Shown here in pieces: positions 32,004-41,258 of a stretch of 64,000 bases of DNA (position 1 is its first letter; each line of letters opens with the position of its first letter). Where the stretch lies: positions 4,340,001 to 4,404,000 of the forward strand of contig NZ_CP029145.1 in assembly GCF_003149515.1 (NCBI RefSeq). Reading direction: 5' to 3'. The notes below the pieces were generated by a model. It searched no databases. It was not told where the DNA came from and saw nothing but the letters and a program-made list of their open reading frames with translations. The position numbers and the translations under genes are program-made. Origin of the DNA: Hymenobacter nivis. Its GTDB lineage: Bacteria; Bacteroidota; Bacteroidia; Cytophagales; Hymenobacteraceae.

Positions 32004-32023
32004 TTTAGTTGTGCACAATTAAA
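32004..32023. promoter_or_regulatory. palindromic operator candidate upstream of ohr
   Basis: TTTAGTTGTGCACAATTAAA is a 20-bp palindrome with one mismatched pair, 60 bp before the ohr ATG in an AT-rich leader. It has the size and AT-rich character of MarR/OhrR-type operators. No ohrR-like gene is in the window, so the regulator is inferred only. Confidence 0.5.
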
Positions 32024-32082
32024 CATCAGGCAATCATAGCGAGTTAATCATCCAAATTCACTACTTCTTAATTCTAAACACC

Positions 32083-32514
<432 letters not shown>

Positions 32515-32590
32515 GTTTTCAGGACAGGATTGCAAGAGTAGGGGCCCCGGCGCAATGTGCAGGGGCCCCTATTGCGCTGGTATCAAAGCG

Positions 32591-33796
32591 TCACTTTGGC
32601 TGGCTATCGAAAAACTTATTCAACGGGCGCTTGAATAGGCCGTTGGTTGTGCCTAAATACACGGTGTCGCCGAGTTGCGCGAGGTCGGAAAAATTAGCGT
32701 ACCCTATGCCGTCGTTCTTCAACTCGCGTAGCTTGATGGTGTTGGCATTTAGCCACCGCAGGGTGTAAAGGCTGTTGGTGATGATGCCGTGGGTAATGCC
32801 CACCAGGCTATCGCCCACCGGGTAAAAAGTTGAAAGATTGAGCGCCGAGTTGAAGCCATCAATGCGCTGCCAGCTTGCACAGTCGTTGGCCGAAGTCCAG
32901 ATGGTGCCACCGTTCTGCATGGCGTAGACGACGCCCTTCCACTTGAAAACCGCAGTAGGATTTACCGGACCGGTGACTTGGGTAAACGTGCCGTTTACTT
33001 GCTGGAAAGAGCCATCTTGGTTAATTTTGAATAAGCCAAAGTTGGCGCACCACACCAAAAAATAGTCGTCGACGGCCCAGAAGGACTTGAAGCTGGATTG
33101 GCTACGGTCGGCGGTAGGGACGCGAATGAGCTGCGAGGTTATCTGCGTTGTGCCGGTTGGGCTTAGGCCAAAGGAGGTGATGCCGACGGTGGCCGTATTT
33201 ACGAGTTTGGTTAGCACCAAGTGGAAGGCGTTCTCTTGTGTATTGGTAGAGTAGCCGCACAGCAAATAATTGTTACGGTTGATGACCCCAAATGGAAACC
33301 GCGAACCAAGCAAGAAATTTTCGAACCGCGTGGCCGTGGGGTCAAGGCCTTTCAGGTGCAGCCGGGTACCAATGTCGAGGAATTTGGTTGGGTAAATGGT
33401 TAGCACTGTATCAGAACTGACGTCGCCATAGCCGTTTGGGTTGGCGTAGAAGTTCGCGTTCATCGGCACGGCGTTGCGTAGGTCCCACGGCAGCGGGTCG
33501 AACCCCCAGGTGCGCGATAACGTGTGGCCAAAGCCCGTGTAGTAGCCATTGACGGCCTTCTCAGCGGAACCCGCAATGGGCGAAAGCACCTCAAAGTTTC
33601 CCGTTTCCTGCAAGTTGAGGGTATTCGTTCCGGGCAGTACCTGCATCACGTTGCGCTGGGAATTGATGAGGTGCTTAACCTCGGCCCAGCTGTATTGCTT
33701 GTCCACCTCCTGCACCACAACCGTTTCCACCTCCTTGTGGCAGGCCGAGCCGGCGAGCAACGTACTCACGATGAAATAGTAACCAAGTTTGCGCAT
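32591..33796 (-). CDS. lipoprotein with beta-propeller-like repeats, unknown function
   Basis: A 401-residue protein with lipobox AGSAC (Cys19). The mature part is beta-rich with recurring segments such as SFWAVDDYFLVW, VFKWKGVVYAMQNGGTIWTSANDC and LGDTVYLGTTNGLFK, the kind of repeat seen in beta-propeller or sortilin/BNR-like sensors of glycans. No catalytic residues can be named. Codons are slightly less GC-biased than in its neighbours. The gene stands alone. Confidence 0.7.
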   Translation of the reverse strand: MRKLGYYFIVSTLLAGSACHKEVETVVVQEVDKQYSWAEVKHLINSQRNVMQVLPGTNTLNLQETGNFEVLSPIAGSAEKAVNGYYTGFGHTLSRTWGFDPLPWDLRNAVPMNANFYANPNGYGDVSSDTVLTIYPTKFLDIGTRLHLKGLDPTATRFENFLLGSRFPFGVINRNNYLLCGYSTNTQENAFHLVLTKLVNTATVGITSFGLSPTGTTQITSQLIRVPTADRSQSSFKSFWAVDDYFLVWCANFGLFKINQDGSFQQVNGTFTQVTGPVNPTAVFKWKGVVYAMQNGGTIWTSANDCASWQRIDGFNSALNLSTFYPVGDSLVGITHGIITNSLYTLRWLNANTIKLRELKNDGIGYANFSDLAQLGDTVYLGTTNGLFKRPLNKFFDSQPK

Positions 33797-33844
33797 AGGG
33801 AAAGGATGGGGAAGATGAGCGGATGGCTAAAAATAGCGAGCAAT

Positions 33845-33876
33845 AAAAAAACCCCGACGAAAATCGAGGTTTTTTA
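33845..33876. terminator. bidirectional hairpin terminator
   Basis: AAAAAACCCCGA pairs with TCGAGGTTTTTT (one mismatch) around the loop CGAAAA, between sucD (minus strand, ending 33899) and the lipoprotein gene start. It serves as the sucD terminator. Confidence 0.8.
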
Positions 33877-33898
33877 GCAAATAATAAGGAAAACGTTA

Positions 33899-34780
33899 CT
33901 ACTTCCCGCCCAGCACGCGCAGCATGGTGTCGCCAATTTCGGCGGGCGAATCCACGACGTGGATGCCGCACTCGCGCATGATGGCCATTTTGGCGGCGGC
34001 GGTATCGTCGGCTCCGCCCACGATGGCGCCGGCGTGGCCCATGCGGCGGCCGGGGGGCGCGGTTTGGCCGGCGATGAAGCCCACGACGGGCTTCTTGTTG
34101 CCGGTTTCTTTGATCCAGCGGGCGGCTTCGGCTTCCATGCCGCCGCCGATTTCGCCAATCATCACAATGCCTTCGGTGTCGGGGTCGTTCATCAGCATTT
34201 CCACCGCTTGCTTGGTGGTGGTGCCGATGATGGGGTCGCCGCCGATGCCGATGGCGGTGGTCTGGCCCAGGCCGGCCTTGGTAAGCTGGTCAACGGCTTC
34301 GTAGGTCAGCGTGCCTGACTTGCTGACGATGCCCACGCGGCCTTTCTGGAAGATGAAGCCGGGCATGATGCCCACTTTGCACTCGCCGGCGGTCATCACG
34401 CCGGGGCAGTTCGGCCCGATCATCGTGATTTCGGGGCGGTCCTTCAGGTAGTGCTTCACGGCAATCATGTCCTTGGTCGGGATGCCCTCGGTGATGGTCA
34501 CGATGACCTTGATGCCGGCCTGGGCGGCTTCTAGGATGGCGTCGGCGGCGAAGGCTGGGGGCACGAAGATAATGCTGGTGTCGGCCTGGGTGGCGGCTAC
34601 GGCGTCGGCCACGGTGTTGAACACCGGCAGGTCGAGGTGCTGGGTGCCGCCCTTGCCCGGCGTCACGCCGCCCACCACGTGGGTGCCGTAGTCAATCATT
34701 TGCCCGGCGTGGAACGAGCCCTCGGAGCCGGTGAAGCCCTGCACGATAACCTTGGAGTTTTTATTGACCAGAACGCTCAT
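33899..34780 (-). CDS. sucD: succinyl-CoA synthetase alpha subunit
   Basis: A 293-residue SucD. The N-terminal CoA-binding Rossmann domain includes VIVQGFTGSEGSFHAGQMI and MIGPNCPGVM; GRRMGHAGAIV contains the His phosphorylated during catalysis; EIGGGMEAEAA is the domain-interface loop. With SucC it converts succinyl-CoA, Pi and NDP to succinate, CoA and NTP in the TCA cycle. sucC is not adjacent, a split arrangement. It ends in a strong terminator. Confidence 0.96.
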   Translation of the reverse strand: MSVLVNKNSKVIVQGFTGSEGSFHAGQMIDYGTHVVGGVTPGKGGTQHLDLPVFNTVADAVAATQADTSIIFVPPAFAADAILEAAQAGIKVIVTITEGIPTKDMIAVKHYLKDRPEITMIGPNCPGVMTAGECKVGIMPGFIFQKGRVGIVSKSGTLTYEAVDQLTKAGLGQTTAIGIGGDPIIGTTTKQAVEMLMNDPDTEGIVMIGEIGGGMEAEAARWIKETGNKKPVVGFIAGQTAPPGRRMGHAGAIVGGADDTAAAKMAIMRECGIHVVDSPAEIGDTMLRVLGGK

Positions 34781-34962
34781 TCTTGGGGGGTTGGGGGATG
34801 AAAACGATGGGGGAGGGGTGGCCTGCGCCGCCGCAAAAGTAGGGCTAATTCGGTGGGTGGTGCTACATAAAAATAGGGGCCCTGGGGTCCGCTCGCCCGG
34901 CCCGGCGCCCCGGGGCCCTGCCCGAATGCCGTACCTTTACCGCTTCCTACCCAACGTTGGCT

Positions 34963-35940
34963 ATGCATTACAACCACATCATCGAGGCCGTCGGCCACAC
35001 CCCGCTCGTCCGGCTCAACAAAGTTACCGAAGGCATTAAAGGCACCGTGCTGGCCAAAGTCGAGTACTTCAACCCTGGCAACTCGGTGAAGGACCGCATG
35101 GCCATTCGCATGGTGGAGGACGCTGAAAAGGCCGGCCTGCTCAAGCCCGGCGGCACCATCATCGAGGGCACGAGTGGCAACACGGGCCTGGGCCTGGCGC
35201 TGGTCGCCATCGCCAAAGGCTACAAAACCATCTTCGTGATGAGCGACAAGCAGAGCAAAGAGAAGCAGGACATCCTGCGCGCCGTGGGAGCCCAAGTGGT
35301 TGTCTGTCCTGTCGACGTAGCTCCCGACGACCCGCGCTCCTACTATTCAGTTGCCCGCCGCCTCAACCAGGAAACGCCCAACTCCTTCTACCCCAACCAG
35401 TACGACAACCTCTCGAACACCGCCGCCCACTACGAGCACACGGGCCCCGAAATCTGGGCCGGCACCGAGGGCCAGATTACCCACTGGGCGGCTGGCGTGG
35501 GCACGGGCGGCACCATCTGCGGCGTGAGTAAGTACCTCAAGGAGCAGAACCCCGGCGTGTTCACGCTCGGCATCGATACTTATGGCTCGGTGTTCAAGAA
35601 GTACAAGGAAACCGGCATTTTCGACCCCAACGAAATCTATCCTTATAAAACGGAGGGCATCGGCGAAGATATTTTGCCGAAAAACGTGAATTTCGACGTG
35701 ATTGACCAGTTCATCAAAGTCACCGACAAGGACGCCGCCCTGATGACGCGCCGCCTGGCCAAGGAAGAAGGCCTGTTTGTGGGCTGGAGCTGCGGCTCGG
35801 CCGTATCCGGGGCCCTGGCCTACGCCCGCGAGCACTTAAAGGAAACCGATATGATGGTGGTGGTACTGCCCGACCACGGCACCCGCTACCTGGGCAAAAT
35901 CTACAACGACGACTGGATGCAGGCCCAGGGCTGGCTGTAG
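34963..35940 (+). CDS. cystathionine beta-synthase-type PLP enzyme (catalytic domain only)
   Basis: A 325-residue fold-type II PLP enzyme. NPGNSVKDRMA carries the PLP lysine, EGTSGNTGLGLAL binds the phosphate-side substrate, and GVGTGGTICG is the phosphate loop. The segment ILRAVGAQVVVCP with the following ARRLNQETPNSFYPNQY block resembles cystathionine beta-synthase more than bacterial CysK or CysM. It lacks the C-terminal CBS regulatory pair and the heme domain of the animal enzyme. Reaction inferred: serine plus homocysteine to cystathionine; cysteine synthase activity remains possible. ATG at 34963 is preferred over an upstream TTG. A TACCTTTA box lies at 34931. Confidence 0.85.
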   Translation: MHYNHIIEAVGHTPLVRLNKVTEGIKGTVLAKVEYFNPGNSVKDRMAIRMVEDAEKAGLLKPGGTIIEGTSGNTGLGLALVAIAKGYKTIFVMSDKQSKEKQDILRAVGAQVVVCPVDVAPDDPRSYYSVARRLNQETPNSFYPNQYDNLSNTAAHYEHTGPEIWAGTEGQITHWAAGVGTGGTICGVSKYLKEQNPGVFTLGIDTYGSVFKKYKETGIFDPNEIYPYKTEGIGEDILPKNVNFDVIDQFIKVTDKDAALMTRRLAKEEGLFVGWSCGSAVSGALAYAREHLKETDMMVVVLPDHGTRYLGKIYNDDWMQAQGWL

Positions 35941-36048
35941 GGCCCTCTACGCTAATATTATTTATCGTTTCGTCCTACTGTTGGGGTTGCGGGTGTTGCG
36001 GCCGCCGCGTAATTTCGTGCGTTCTTGTTCAATAATAACGATCAGGCT

Positions 36049-36450
36049 ATGTCCAGCCCTCTAAACCACATCGTACTAGTGGACGATAACGAAACCACCA
36101 GTTTCCTGAACAACCGCCTGCTGGGGCGGCTGGCCGTGGCCGAGCAGGTGACGACTTACACCCGCGCCGACGAGGCCTTTGCCAAGCTGTGGGCCGACGG
36201 GGCCCCGGCACCCGACTTGGTATTTGTGGACTTGAAAATGCCCGGCGTGTCGGGCTTCGAGTTCCTGAAAATGTACAGCAAGCTGCCCGAGCCCGTGCAG
36301 AACAAAACGGTGCTGGCCGTGCTCACCACCTCCATGCACCAGGCCGATACCGCCCGCGTGGCCGAGTACCCCAACGTGGAATACCTCACCAAACCCCTGA
36401 CCGGGGAGAAGATGCAAAAGCTACTGGACAAACGTTTCCAGCAAGCCTAA
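36049..36450 (+). CDS. single-domain response regulator
   Basis: A 133-residue CheY-like receiver domain with no output domain. LVDDNETTS supplies the acidic pair, VFVDLKMPG the phospho-accepting Asp, LTTS the Thr/Ser switch, and LTKPL the conserved Lys. Such stand-alone receivers relay phosphate from hybrid kinases or act on motility or gene control. No kinase is adjacent. ATG at 36049 is used; a TAATTTCG box is at 36010. A strong terminator follows. Confidence 0.9.
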   Translation: MSSPLNHIVLVDDNETTSFLNNRLLGRLAVAEQVTTYTRADEAFAKLWADGAPAPDLVFVDLKMPGVSGFEFLKMYSKLPEPVQNKTVLAVLTTSMHQADTARVAEYPNVEYLTKPLTGEKMQKLLDKRFQQA

Positions 36451-36470
36451 CCGAGATTTGCCCGAAAAGT

Positions 36471-36506
36471 AAAAAGCCGCCGGATACATCATCCGGCGGC
36501 TTTTTT
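36471..36506. terminator. bidirectional intrinsic terminator
   Basis: A perfect 15-bp stem AAAAAGCCGCCGGAT / ATCCGGCGGCTTTTT with a 5-nt loop separates the response regulator from the convergent adenine deaminase gene. Confidence 0.92.
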
Positions 36507-36519
36507 GCGCCCGAATCAC

Positions 36520-38178
36520 TCAGGCTACGGCGTCGACGAACCGGAACGCTTCGCCGTCGAACAAGCCCTTGTCGCTCAGCTTCAGGCTGGGAATGACGAG
36601 CAGGGCCATGAAGGAAAGCGTCATGAACGGGGCCCCCAGCGGCGAGCCCAGCCGCTTGGCGAAGGCGTCGAGGGCGGCGTAGGCGGCCGCTACATCAGCT
36701 CCCGGCTGGTCCGACATGAGGCCGGCCACAGGCAGCGGCAGCAGCAGCTCTTCGCCGCCGGGGCCCACCGCCGCCAGCCCGCCCCGGGCCCCAATGACGA
36801 GGTTGACGGCCCGTGCCAAGCTGGCGTCGTCGCAGCCCACGGCCGTGATGTTGTGCGAGTCGTGGCCCACGCTGCTGGCCAGGGCCCCGCCCGCCAGCCC
36901 GAAGCCTTTGATGAAGGCCATGGCTGGCGGCACGTGCGCCTGGTAGCGGTTCACCACGGCCAGCTTGAGCACGTCACGCGCCGGGTCGGCCACAATTTCG
37001 CCGTTTTCTATCAGCGCCGGCAAGTCGAGCCGGGCCGTGACGAGCTGCCCATCGAAGCACTCGATAACGCGCAGCGTGGGGGCCCTGGCGGCCGGCGCGG
37101 GCACCCGAAAATCAGCCGCCTGCACAGGCTGGGCGTGGAAGTTATTGGCTGCCGCAATGGGCGCTGCGGGCAGTAGGGACTGGCCATTTTCGGCCACCAG
37201 TTGGCCGTCGAGGTATGTCTTTTGCACCCGGAAATCGGTCAAGTTGTCGACCACGATGAAGTCGGCCGGGTCGCCCACGCGCAGCAGGCCCACGGGTAAT
37301 TTGTAATGTTGCACGGGGTTCACGCAGGCCACTTGCAGCACGTCGAACACGTTGTTGCCCAGGGCTAAGGCCCGGCGTACTAGCTGGTCGATGTGGCCGA
37401 GCACGAGCGTGTCGGGGTGCTTGTCGTCGGAGCAGAACATGAGGTGCGGGAAGTGCTCGGGCAGCAACTCGATGAGGGCGTCGAAGTTGCGGGCCGCTGA
37501 GCCCTCGCGGATCAGGATTTTCATGCCCACAGCCAGCTTGTCGCGGGCCTCGGCGGCGGTGAAGCACTCGTGGTCGGTGGCGATGCCGGCGCTGGCGTAC
37601 TGGGCGGCGTCAGGGCCGCGCAGGCCGGGTGCATGGCCATCCACGGGCCGGCCGGCTGTCTGGGCCAGGGTAATTTTCTCCATCACGCCGGGGTCGCGGT
37701 TGAGTACGCCGGGCCAGTTCATCATCTCGGCTAAGTAACCGATTTTCGGGTTCTCGAACAGCCGGGCAATGTCGGCCGCCGTGATTTCGGCCCCTGCCGT
37801 TTCGAACGGCGTGGCCGGTACGCAGCTGGGGGCCCCAAAGCAAAACTTGAACGGCGACGCGGCTGCGTTGTCCAGCATGTACTGCACGCCGGCCACCCCC
37901 AGCACGTTGCCGATTTCGTGGGGATCGGACACGGTGGCGACGGTGCCGTGGGCCACCGCCAGGCGCGCAAACTCGCTGGGTACCAGCAGGGAGCTTTCCA
38001 CGTGCACGTGCGCATCCACGAAGCCGGGCAGGGCGTAGGGCAGGGCCGCGTCGGGGCCCGGGGCCCCGGTGGGCACCACGGCGGCAATGCGCCCGCCGGC
38101 CACCTGAATGGTGGCGGGGCGCACGGTGCGGGCAAACACGTCGACGACGTTGGCGAGCAAAGAAAAATCAGCGGACAT
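36520..38178 (-). CDS. ade: adenine deaminase
   Basis: A 552-residue amidohydrolase-fold enzyme: adenine to hypoxanthine and ammonia in purine salvage. DAHVHVESS holds the first metal His pair, SDPHEIGNV, YLAEMMNWPG, DGHAPGLRG, TDHECFT and SVGHDSHNITAVG are Ade family signatures, with a C-terminal Ade domain. ATG at 38178 is chosen by alignment of the N-terminus (SADFSLLANVVDVF); the longer open frame is Pro-rich and overlaps the upstream promoter zone. It stands alone, convergent with the receiver gene. Confidence 0.94.
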   Translation of the reverse strand: MSADFSLLANVVDVFARTVRPATIQVAGGRIAAVVPTGAPGPDAALPYALPGFVDAHVHVESSLLVPSEFARLAVAHGTVATVSDPHEIGNVLGVAGVQYMLDNAAASPFKFCFGAPSCVPATPFETAGAEITAADIARLFENPKIGYLAEMMNWPGVLNRDPGVMEKITLAQTAGRPVDGHAPGLRGPDAAQYASAGIATDHECFTAAEARDKLAVGMKILIREGSAARNFDALIELLPEHFPHLMFCSDDKHPDTLVLGHIDQLVRRALALGNNVFDVLQVACVNPVQHYKLPVGLLRVGDPADFIVVDNLTDFRVQKTYLDGQLVAENGQSLLPAAPIAAANNFHAQPVQAADFRVPAPAARAPTLRVIECFDGQLVTARLDLPALIENGEIVADPARDVLKLAVVNRYQAHVPPAMAFIKGFGLAGGALASSVGHDSHNITAVGCDDASLARAVNLVIGARGGLAAVGPGGEELLLPLPVAGLMSDQPGADVAAAYAALDAFAKRLGSPLGAPFMTLSFMALLVIPSLKLSDKGLFDGEAFRFVDAVA

Positions 38179-38227
38179 GGGCGGAACGGACGGGCCGGGC
38201 AATGGGGTTCGGACTGGCAAAGAACCT

Positions 38228-38235
38228 TATATTTG
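38228..38235 (+). promoter_or_regulatory. probable minus-7 box for the small lipoprotein gene
   Basis: TATATTTG, a good match to TAnnTTTG, lies 34 bp before the GTG at 38270. Confidence 0.45.
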
Positions 38236-38269
38236 GCTAAACAAGCCGTTATTCTAACTCCGTATTCCT

Positions 38270-38419
38270 GTGAAAAAGATTATTGTCTTTGCGCTGCTGG
38301 CCCCGCTGCTGCTGGCCAGCGGCGGCTGCGCCCGCCAAAGCTCCATGCAGAAGAAAACCAGCTGGTATAAGCACCACAAATCGGGCAAGCACGTGCCCTG
38401 CCCTTGCGAGGGACATTAA
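38270..38419 (+). CDS. 49-residue lipoprotein ending CPC-EGH
   Basis: A short frame from GTG 38270 to TAA 38417-38419. It has a typical lipoprotein signal (MKKIIVFALLAPLLLASGGC, Cys20) followed by about 29 polar residues with three Lys-His-rich clusters and the end HVPCPCEGH. The C-P-C pair with nearby histidines is a plausible metal or thiol site. A TATATTTG box lies 34 bp upstream. A secreted protein gene begins 24 bp after the stop. I recognise no named family; the clean signal peptide and promoter position support a real gene. Confidence 0.65.
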   Translation: MKKIIVFALLAPLLLASGGCARQSSMQKKTSWYKHHKSGKHVPCPCEGH

Positions 38420-38443
38420 TTTTCCATTATACACTGCTTCTGC

Positions 38444-39109
38444 GTGAATAAACTTTACTGCTCATTCGCGCTGGTTGGCGGCGCGGCCCTGCTGGGGGCC
38501 CCAGCGGCCCAGGCGCAACTAGCGGGGGCCATCACCGGGTTGATTATTGGCGGCGTTTCCAAGAGCCAGAACCAGTTCCGGGGCCCCGGCGAGTTTTATC
38601 GCAAAGGCACGTTTCAGTTGGCTAACGGTACGTGGCAACCGGGACGGTTTTACTACGATTGGCAAAACCTGTACATCGCCGACCCCCAGAGCAAGAGCAA
38701 AAAAGCCCCGCCCCAGCGCTGCGCCGTGGATAGCCTGCGTGGATTCGCTTTCGGTACCGATACTTTCTGCATCGTGCACCGCTTCACGGTGCCCAAAACT
38801 GGTGAGTGCGTCCGCAGCAGCTTTGCGCGGCGGCTATACCGGGCCGGGGCCATTCAGGTGGTGGCATACACTGACTACCTCACGGGCCTGCGTTCCGCCA
38901 GAACGTACAGCTTACTCTGCCGCCCCGATACCACTATTGTGCTGCCCACCAACCCCCAGGAGCTGCGGCGTGTGTTGGCTTTCGTAGTGGCCGACTCGCC
39001 CTCACTACTCGCGCAACTGCAACGCGTGCAGGGTATTCAACCCGAAGAACTCAAGCCGTTCATCGAAACGTACGGCCGCTGGAAAGCCGCTCCCGCCGCC
39101 GTTAAATAA
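38444..39109 (+). CDS. secreted protein of unknown function
   Basis: A 221-residue protein beginning with GTG. Signal peptide to about residue 24 (APAAQAQ), then a glycine-rich hydrophobic hairpin (LAGAITGLIIGGVSK) and a beta-rich domain with FYRKGTFQLANGTW, FYYDWQNLYI and three scattered cysteines. The C-terminus is helical. It probably forms a two-gene unit with the small lipoprotein 24 bp upstream. No domain name can be given from the sequence. Confidence 0.65.
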   Translation: MNKLYCSFALVGGAALLGAPAAQAQLAGAITGLIIGGVSKSQNQFRGPGEFYRKGTFQLANGTWQPGRFYYDWQNLYIADPQSKSKKAPPQRCAVDSLRGFAFGTDTFCIVHRFTVPKTGECVRSSFARRLYRAGAIQVVAYTDYLTGLRSARTYSLLCRPDTTIVLPTNPQELRRVLAFVVADSPSLLAQLQRVQGIQPEELKPFIETYGRWKAAPAAVK

Positions 39110-39131
39110 AGCTGCGCTAGTCACCGAAAAT

Positions 39132-39539
39132 ATGCCCGACCAACCCGCCCCCAACCCCGTGCCCGCCCTCGAAGCGGCGGCCGAAGCCGTGCGCCAGCAG
39201 CTGGGCCTGGCCGGCTTCGACGCTGCGGGCGTGGCCCGGCTCGACCACTTCATCACGGCGCAGCGGGGTCAGGTGGCGGCCGGCCAGCGGGCGGGCGTGG
39301 TGCAGGCATTTGGCTGCTACCTGGGCGAGTGCCTGGTGCAAGTGCACGGCGGTGAATGGGCGGCCGGGCCCGACGGCAGCACTGGCGTGGGCCTGGCCGG
39401 CCGACTTTTTTTCAACCCCTTTTATTTAGTTAGTCAGCAGCTGGATAGGGGCGATGCAGCGTCAGTAGCCGCGTTTTTCGCGTCGGTGCCCGGGCGGCTG
39501 GGGGCCCCGGCAGCCGGGCGTAAGCGCTGGATTTCGTAA
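39132..39539 (+). CDS. conserved-looking protein of unknown function
   Basis: A 135-residue soluble protein without signal peptide, Ala-rich and helical at the start (residues 10-45), then GCYLGECLVQVHGGEW, which resembles a small alpha/beta fold with Gly-Gly turns, then LFFNPFYLVSQQLD. No catalytic motif is recognised. Genome-typical codon use, and it starts 22 bp after the previous stop, so it is probably in the same transcript. cmk follows 32 bp later. Confidence 0.6.
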   Translation: MPDQPAPNPVPALEAAAEAVRQQLGLAGFDAAGVARLDHFITAQRGQVAAGQRAGVVQAFGCYLGECLVQVHGGEWAAGPDGSTGVGLAGRLFFNPFYLVSQQLDRGDAASVAAFFASVPGRLGAPAAGRKRWIS

Positions 39540-39571
39540 CCTTGCGGGGCCAATGGCCAACCGCTTCGCAT

Positions 39572-40264
39572 ATGAAACAGCTCGTCATCGCCATTGATGG
39601 TTACTCCTCGTGCGGCAAAAGCACCACCGCCAAAGCGGTGGCCCACCTGCTGCACTACGCCTACGTCGACACCGGCGCCATGTACCGGGGCGTCACGCTC
39701 CACCTACTGGAGCACGGCATTGCTTTCGACGACCTGCCCGCCGTGGAGCAGGTACTCAAAGACCTCACCATCAGCTTCCGGCGCCACCCCCAGACGGGGC
39801 GCAACGAGCTATTTCTGGACGGTGCGAACCGCGAGGACGACATCCGCCAGATGCGGATTTCGAATTCCGTGAGCGAGGTATCGGTCATCCCGCAGGTGCG
39901 CCACGCCCTGGTGGCCCAGCAGCAGCGCATGGGCCGCAAGCGCGGCGTGGTGATGGATGGCCGCGACATTGGTACCACCGTGTTCCCTGATGCCGAGGTG
40001 AAGGTTTTTATGACCGCTGATATGGAGCTGCGCGCCCGTCGCCGCCAAATGGAGCTAGCCGACAAAGACGAGCACGTGCCCCTGGCCGACATCATCGACA
40101 ACCTGCGCAAGCGCGACCACATCGACTCGACCCGCGCCGAAAGCCCCCTGCGCCGCGCCACCGACGCCGTGCTGCTCGACACGACTCACATCACCATCAG
40201 CGAGCAGGTCGATTTCGTGATTGACCAGGTATTCTCGGCCCTGTTTGCGGCCAGCCGGGGGTAG
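39572..40264 (+). CDS. cmk: cytidylate kinase
   Basis: A 230-residue NMP kinase phosphorylating CMP and dCMP with ATP. IDGYSSCGKSTTAKA is the P-loop, YVDTGAMYRGVTL the CMP-binding segment, VMDGRDIGTTVFPDAEVKVF the core strand with the DGRDIG signature, and TRAESPLRRATDAVLLDTT the C-terminal Cmk motif. ATG at 39572 is chosen by the family N-terminus. It is followed by ispH, a gene order common in Bacteroidota. Confidence 0.95.
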   Translation: MKQLVIAIDGYSSCGKSTTAKAVAHLLHYAYVDTGAMYRGVTLHLLEHGIAFDDLPAVEQVLKDLTISFRRHPQTGRNELFLDGANREDDIRQMRISNSVSEVSVIPQVRHALVAQQQRMGRKRGVVMDGRDIGTTVFPDAEVKVFMTADMELRARRRQMELADKDEHVPLADIIDNLRKRDHIDSTRAESPLRRATDAVLLDTTHITISEQVDFVIDQVFSALFAASRG

Positions 40265-40310
40265 CGCGGCGGCTTTTGGCACGGTTGCGGCTAGGGCCGA
40301 GGCCTCGGCG

Positions 40311-40318
40311 TACTTTTG
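40311..40318 (+). promoter_or_regulatory. probable minus-7 box for ispH
   Basis: TACTTTTG matches TAnnTTTG, 46 bp before the ispH ATG. A TTG at 40285 is 23 bp upstream and may be the minus-33 element. Confidence 0.5.
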
Positions 40319-40364
40319 CCGCGGGCCAGAACCCTATCCAACTATACCGTGTTTTATAAGCGCT

Positions 40365-41246
40365 ATGCAAGTCACGATTGATAAGAATTCCGGTTATTGT
40401 TTCGGCGTCGAGTTTGCCATTCAGATGGCCGAGGACGAATTGGCGCACGAGGAAACCTTGTACTGCCTCGGCGACATTGTGCACAACCGCATGGAGGTGG
40501 AGCGCCTGCACCAGCGCGGCCTGTGTATTATCGACCGTGAGCAACTGGCTGATCTGCACGACTGTAAGGTGCTCATCCGAGCCCACGGCGAGCCGCCCGA
40601 AACCTACGCGCTGGCTCTGCGCAACAACCTGGAGCTCATCGACGCCTCGTGCCCGGTGGTACTCAAGCTGCAAAACCGCGTCAAGCACGCCTTCGACCTG
40701 AGCCAGCGCCAGGACGGCCAGATTGTGATTTACGGCCAGCCTGGCCACGCCGAGGTGGCTGGGCTCACGGGCCAAACCGGCAACCGCGCCATCATCGTGA
40801 TGACGGAGGCCGACCTCGACCAGATTGACTTCGCCCGGCCCGTCACGCTTTTCAGCCAAACCACCAAGAGCACGGCCGGTTTCTACAAAATGAAGGGCCT
40901 GATAGAGGCCCGCATCGCCGCCGCCGGTGGGGCCTTGGAAAGCTTCGACGCCAACGACAGCATTTGCCGGCAGGTGAGTAACCGCGAGCCGCAGCTGGCC
41001 AAATTCGCCACGCTCCACGACGTCATCATTTTCGTGAGCGGCCGCAAAAGCTCCAACGGCAAGGCCCTGTTTTCGGTAGTGCAGCAGTTCAACGCACGCA
41101 GCTACTTTGTCGAAAACGAGACTGAGCTGGAGGACGAGTGGTTTGCCGGTGCCCAATCGGTGGGCATCTGCGGCGCCACCAGCACCCCGCTCTGGCTGAT
41201 GCAGCAAGTGCAGGCGCGCATCGAAGCCGTGGGCGAGCTGGTATAG
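40365..41246 (+). CDS. ispH: 4-hydroxy-3-methylbut-2-enyl diphosphate reductase
   Basis: A 293-residue [4Fe-4S] enzyme that makes IPP and DMAPP at the end of the MEP isoprenoid path. Cluster cysteines lie in GYCFGVEFA, DASCPVVLKL and GICGATSTP; the catalytic Glu region is QTTKSTAGFY; HNRMEVERL and RAHGEPPE are substrate-binding segments. Length matches the family. A TACTTTTG box lies 46 bp before the ATG. Confidence 0.95.
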   Translation: MQVTIDKNSGYCFGVEFAIQMAEDELAHEETLYCLGDIVHNRMEVERLHQRGLCIIDREQLADLHDCKVLIRAHGEPPETYALALRNNLELIDASCPVVLKLQNRVKHAFDLSQRQDGQIVIYGQPGHAEVAGLTGQTGNRAIIVMTEADLDQIDFARPVTLFSQTTKSTAGFYKMKGLIEARIAAAGGALESFDANDSICRQVSNREPQLAKFATLHDVIIFVSGRKSSNGKALFSVVQQFNARSYFVENETELEDEWFAGAQSVGICGATSTPLWLMQQVQARIEAVGELV

Positions 41247-41258
41247 GGCCCCGGGGCC

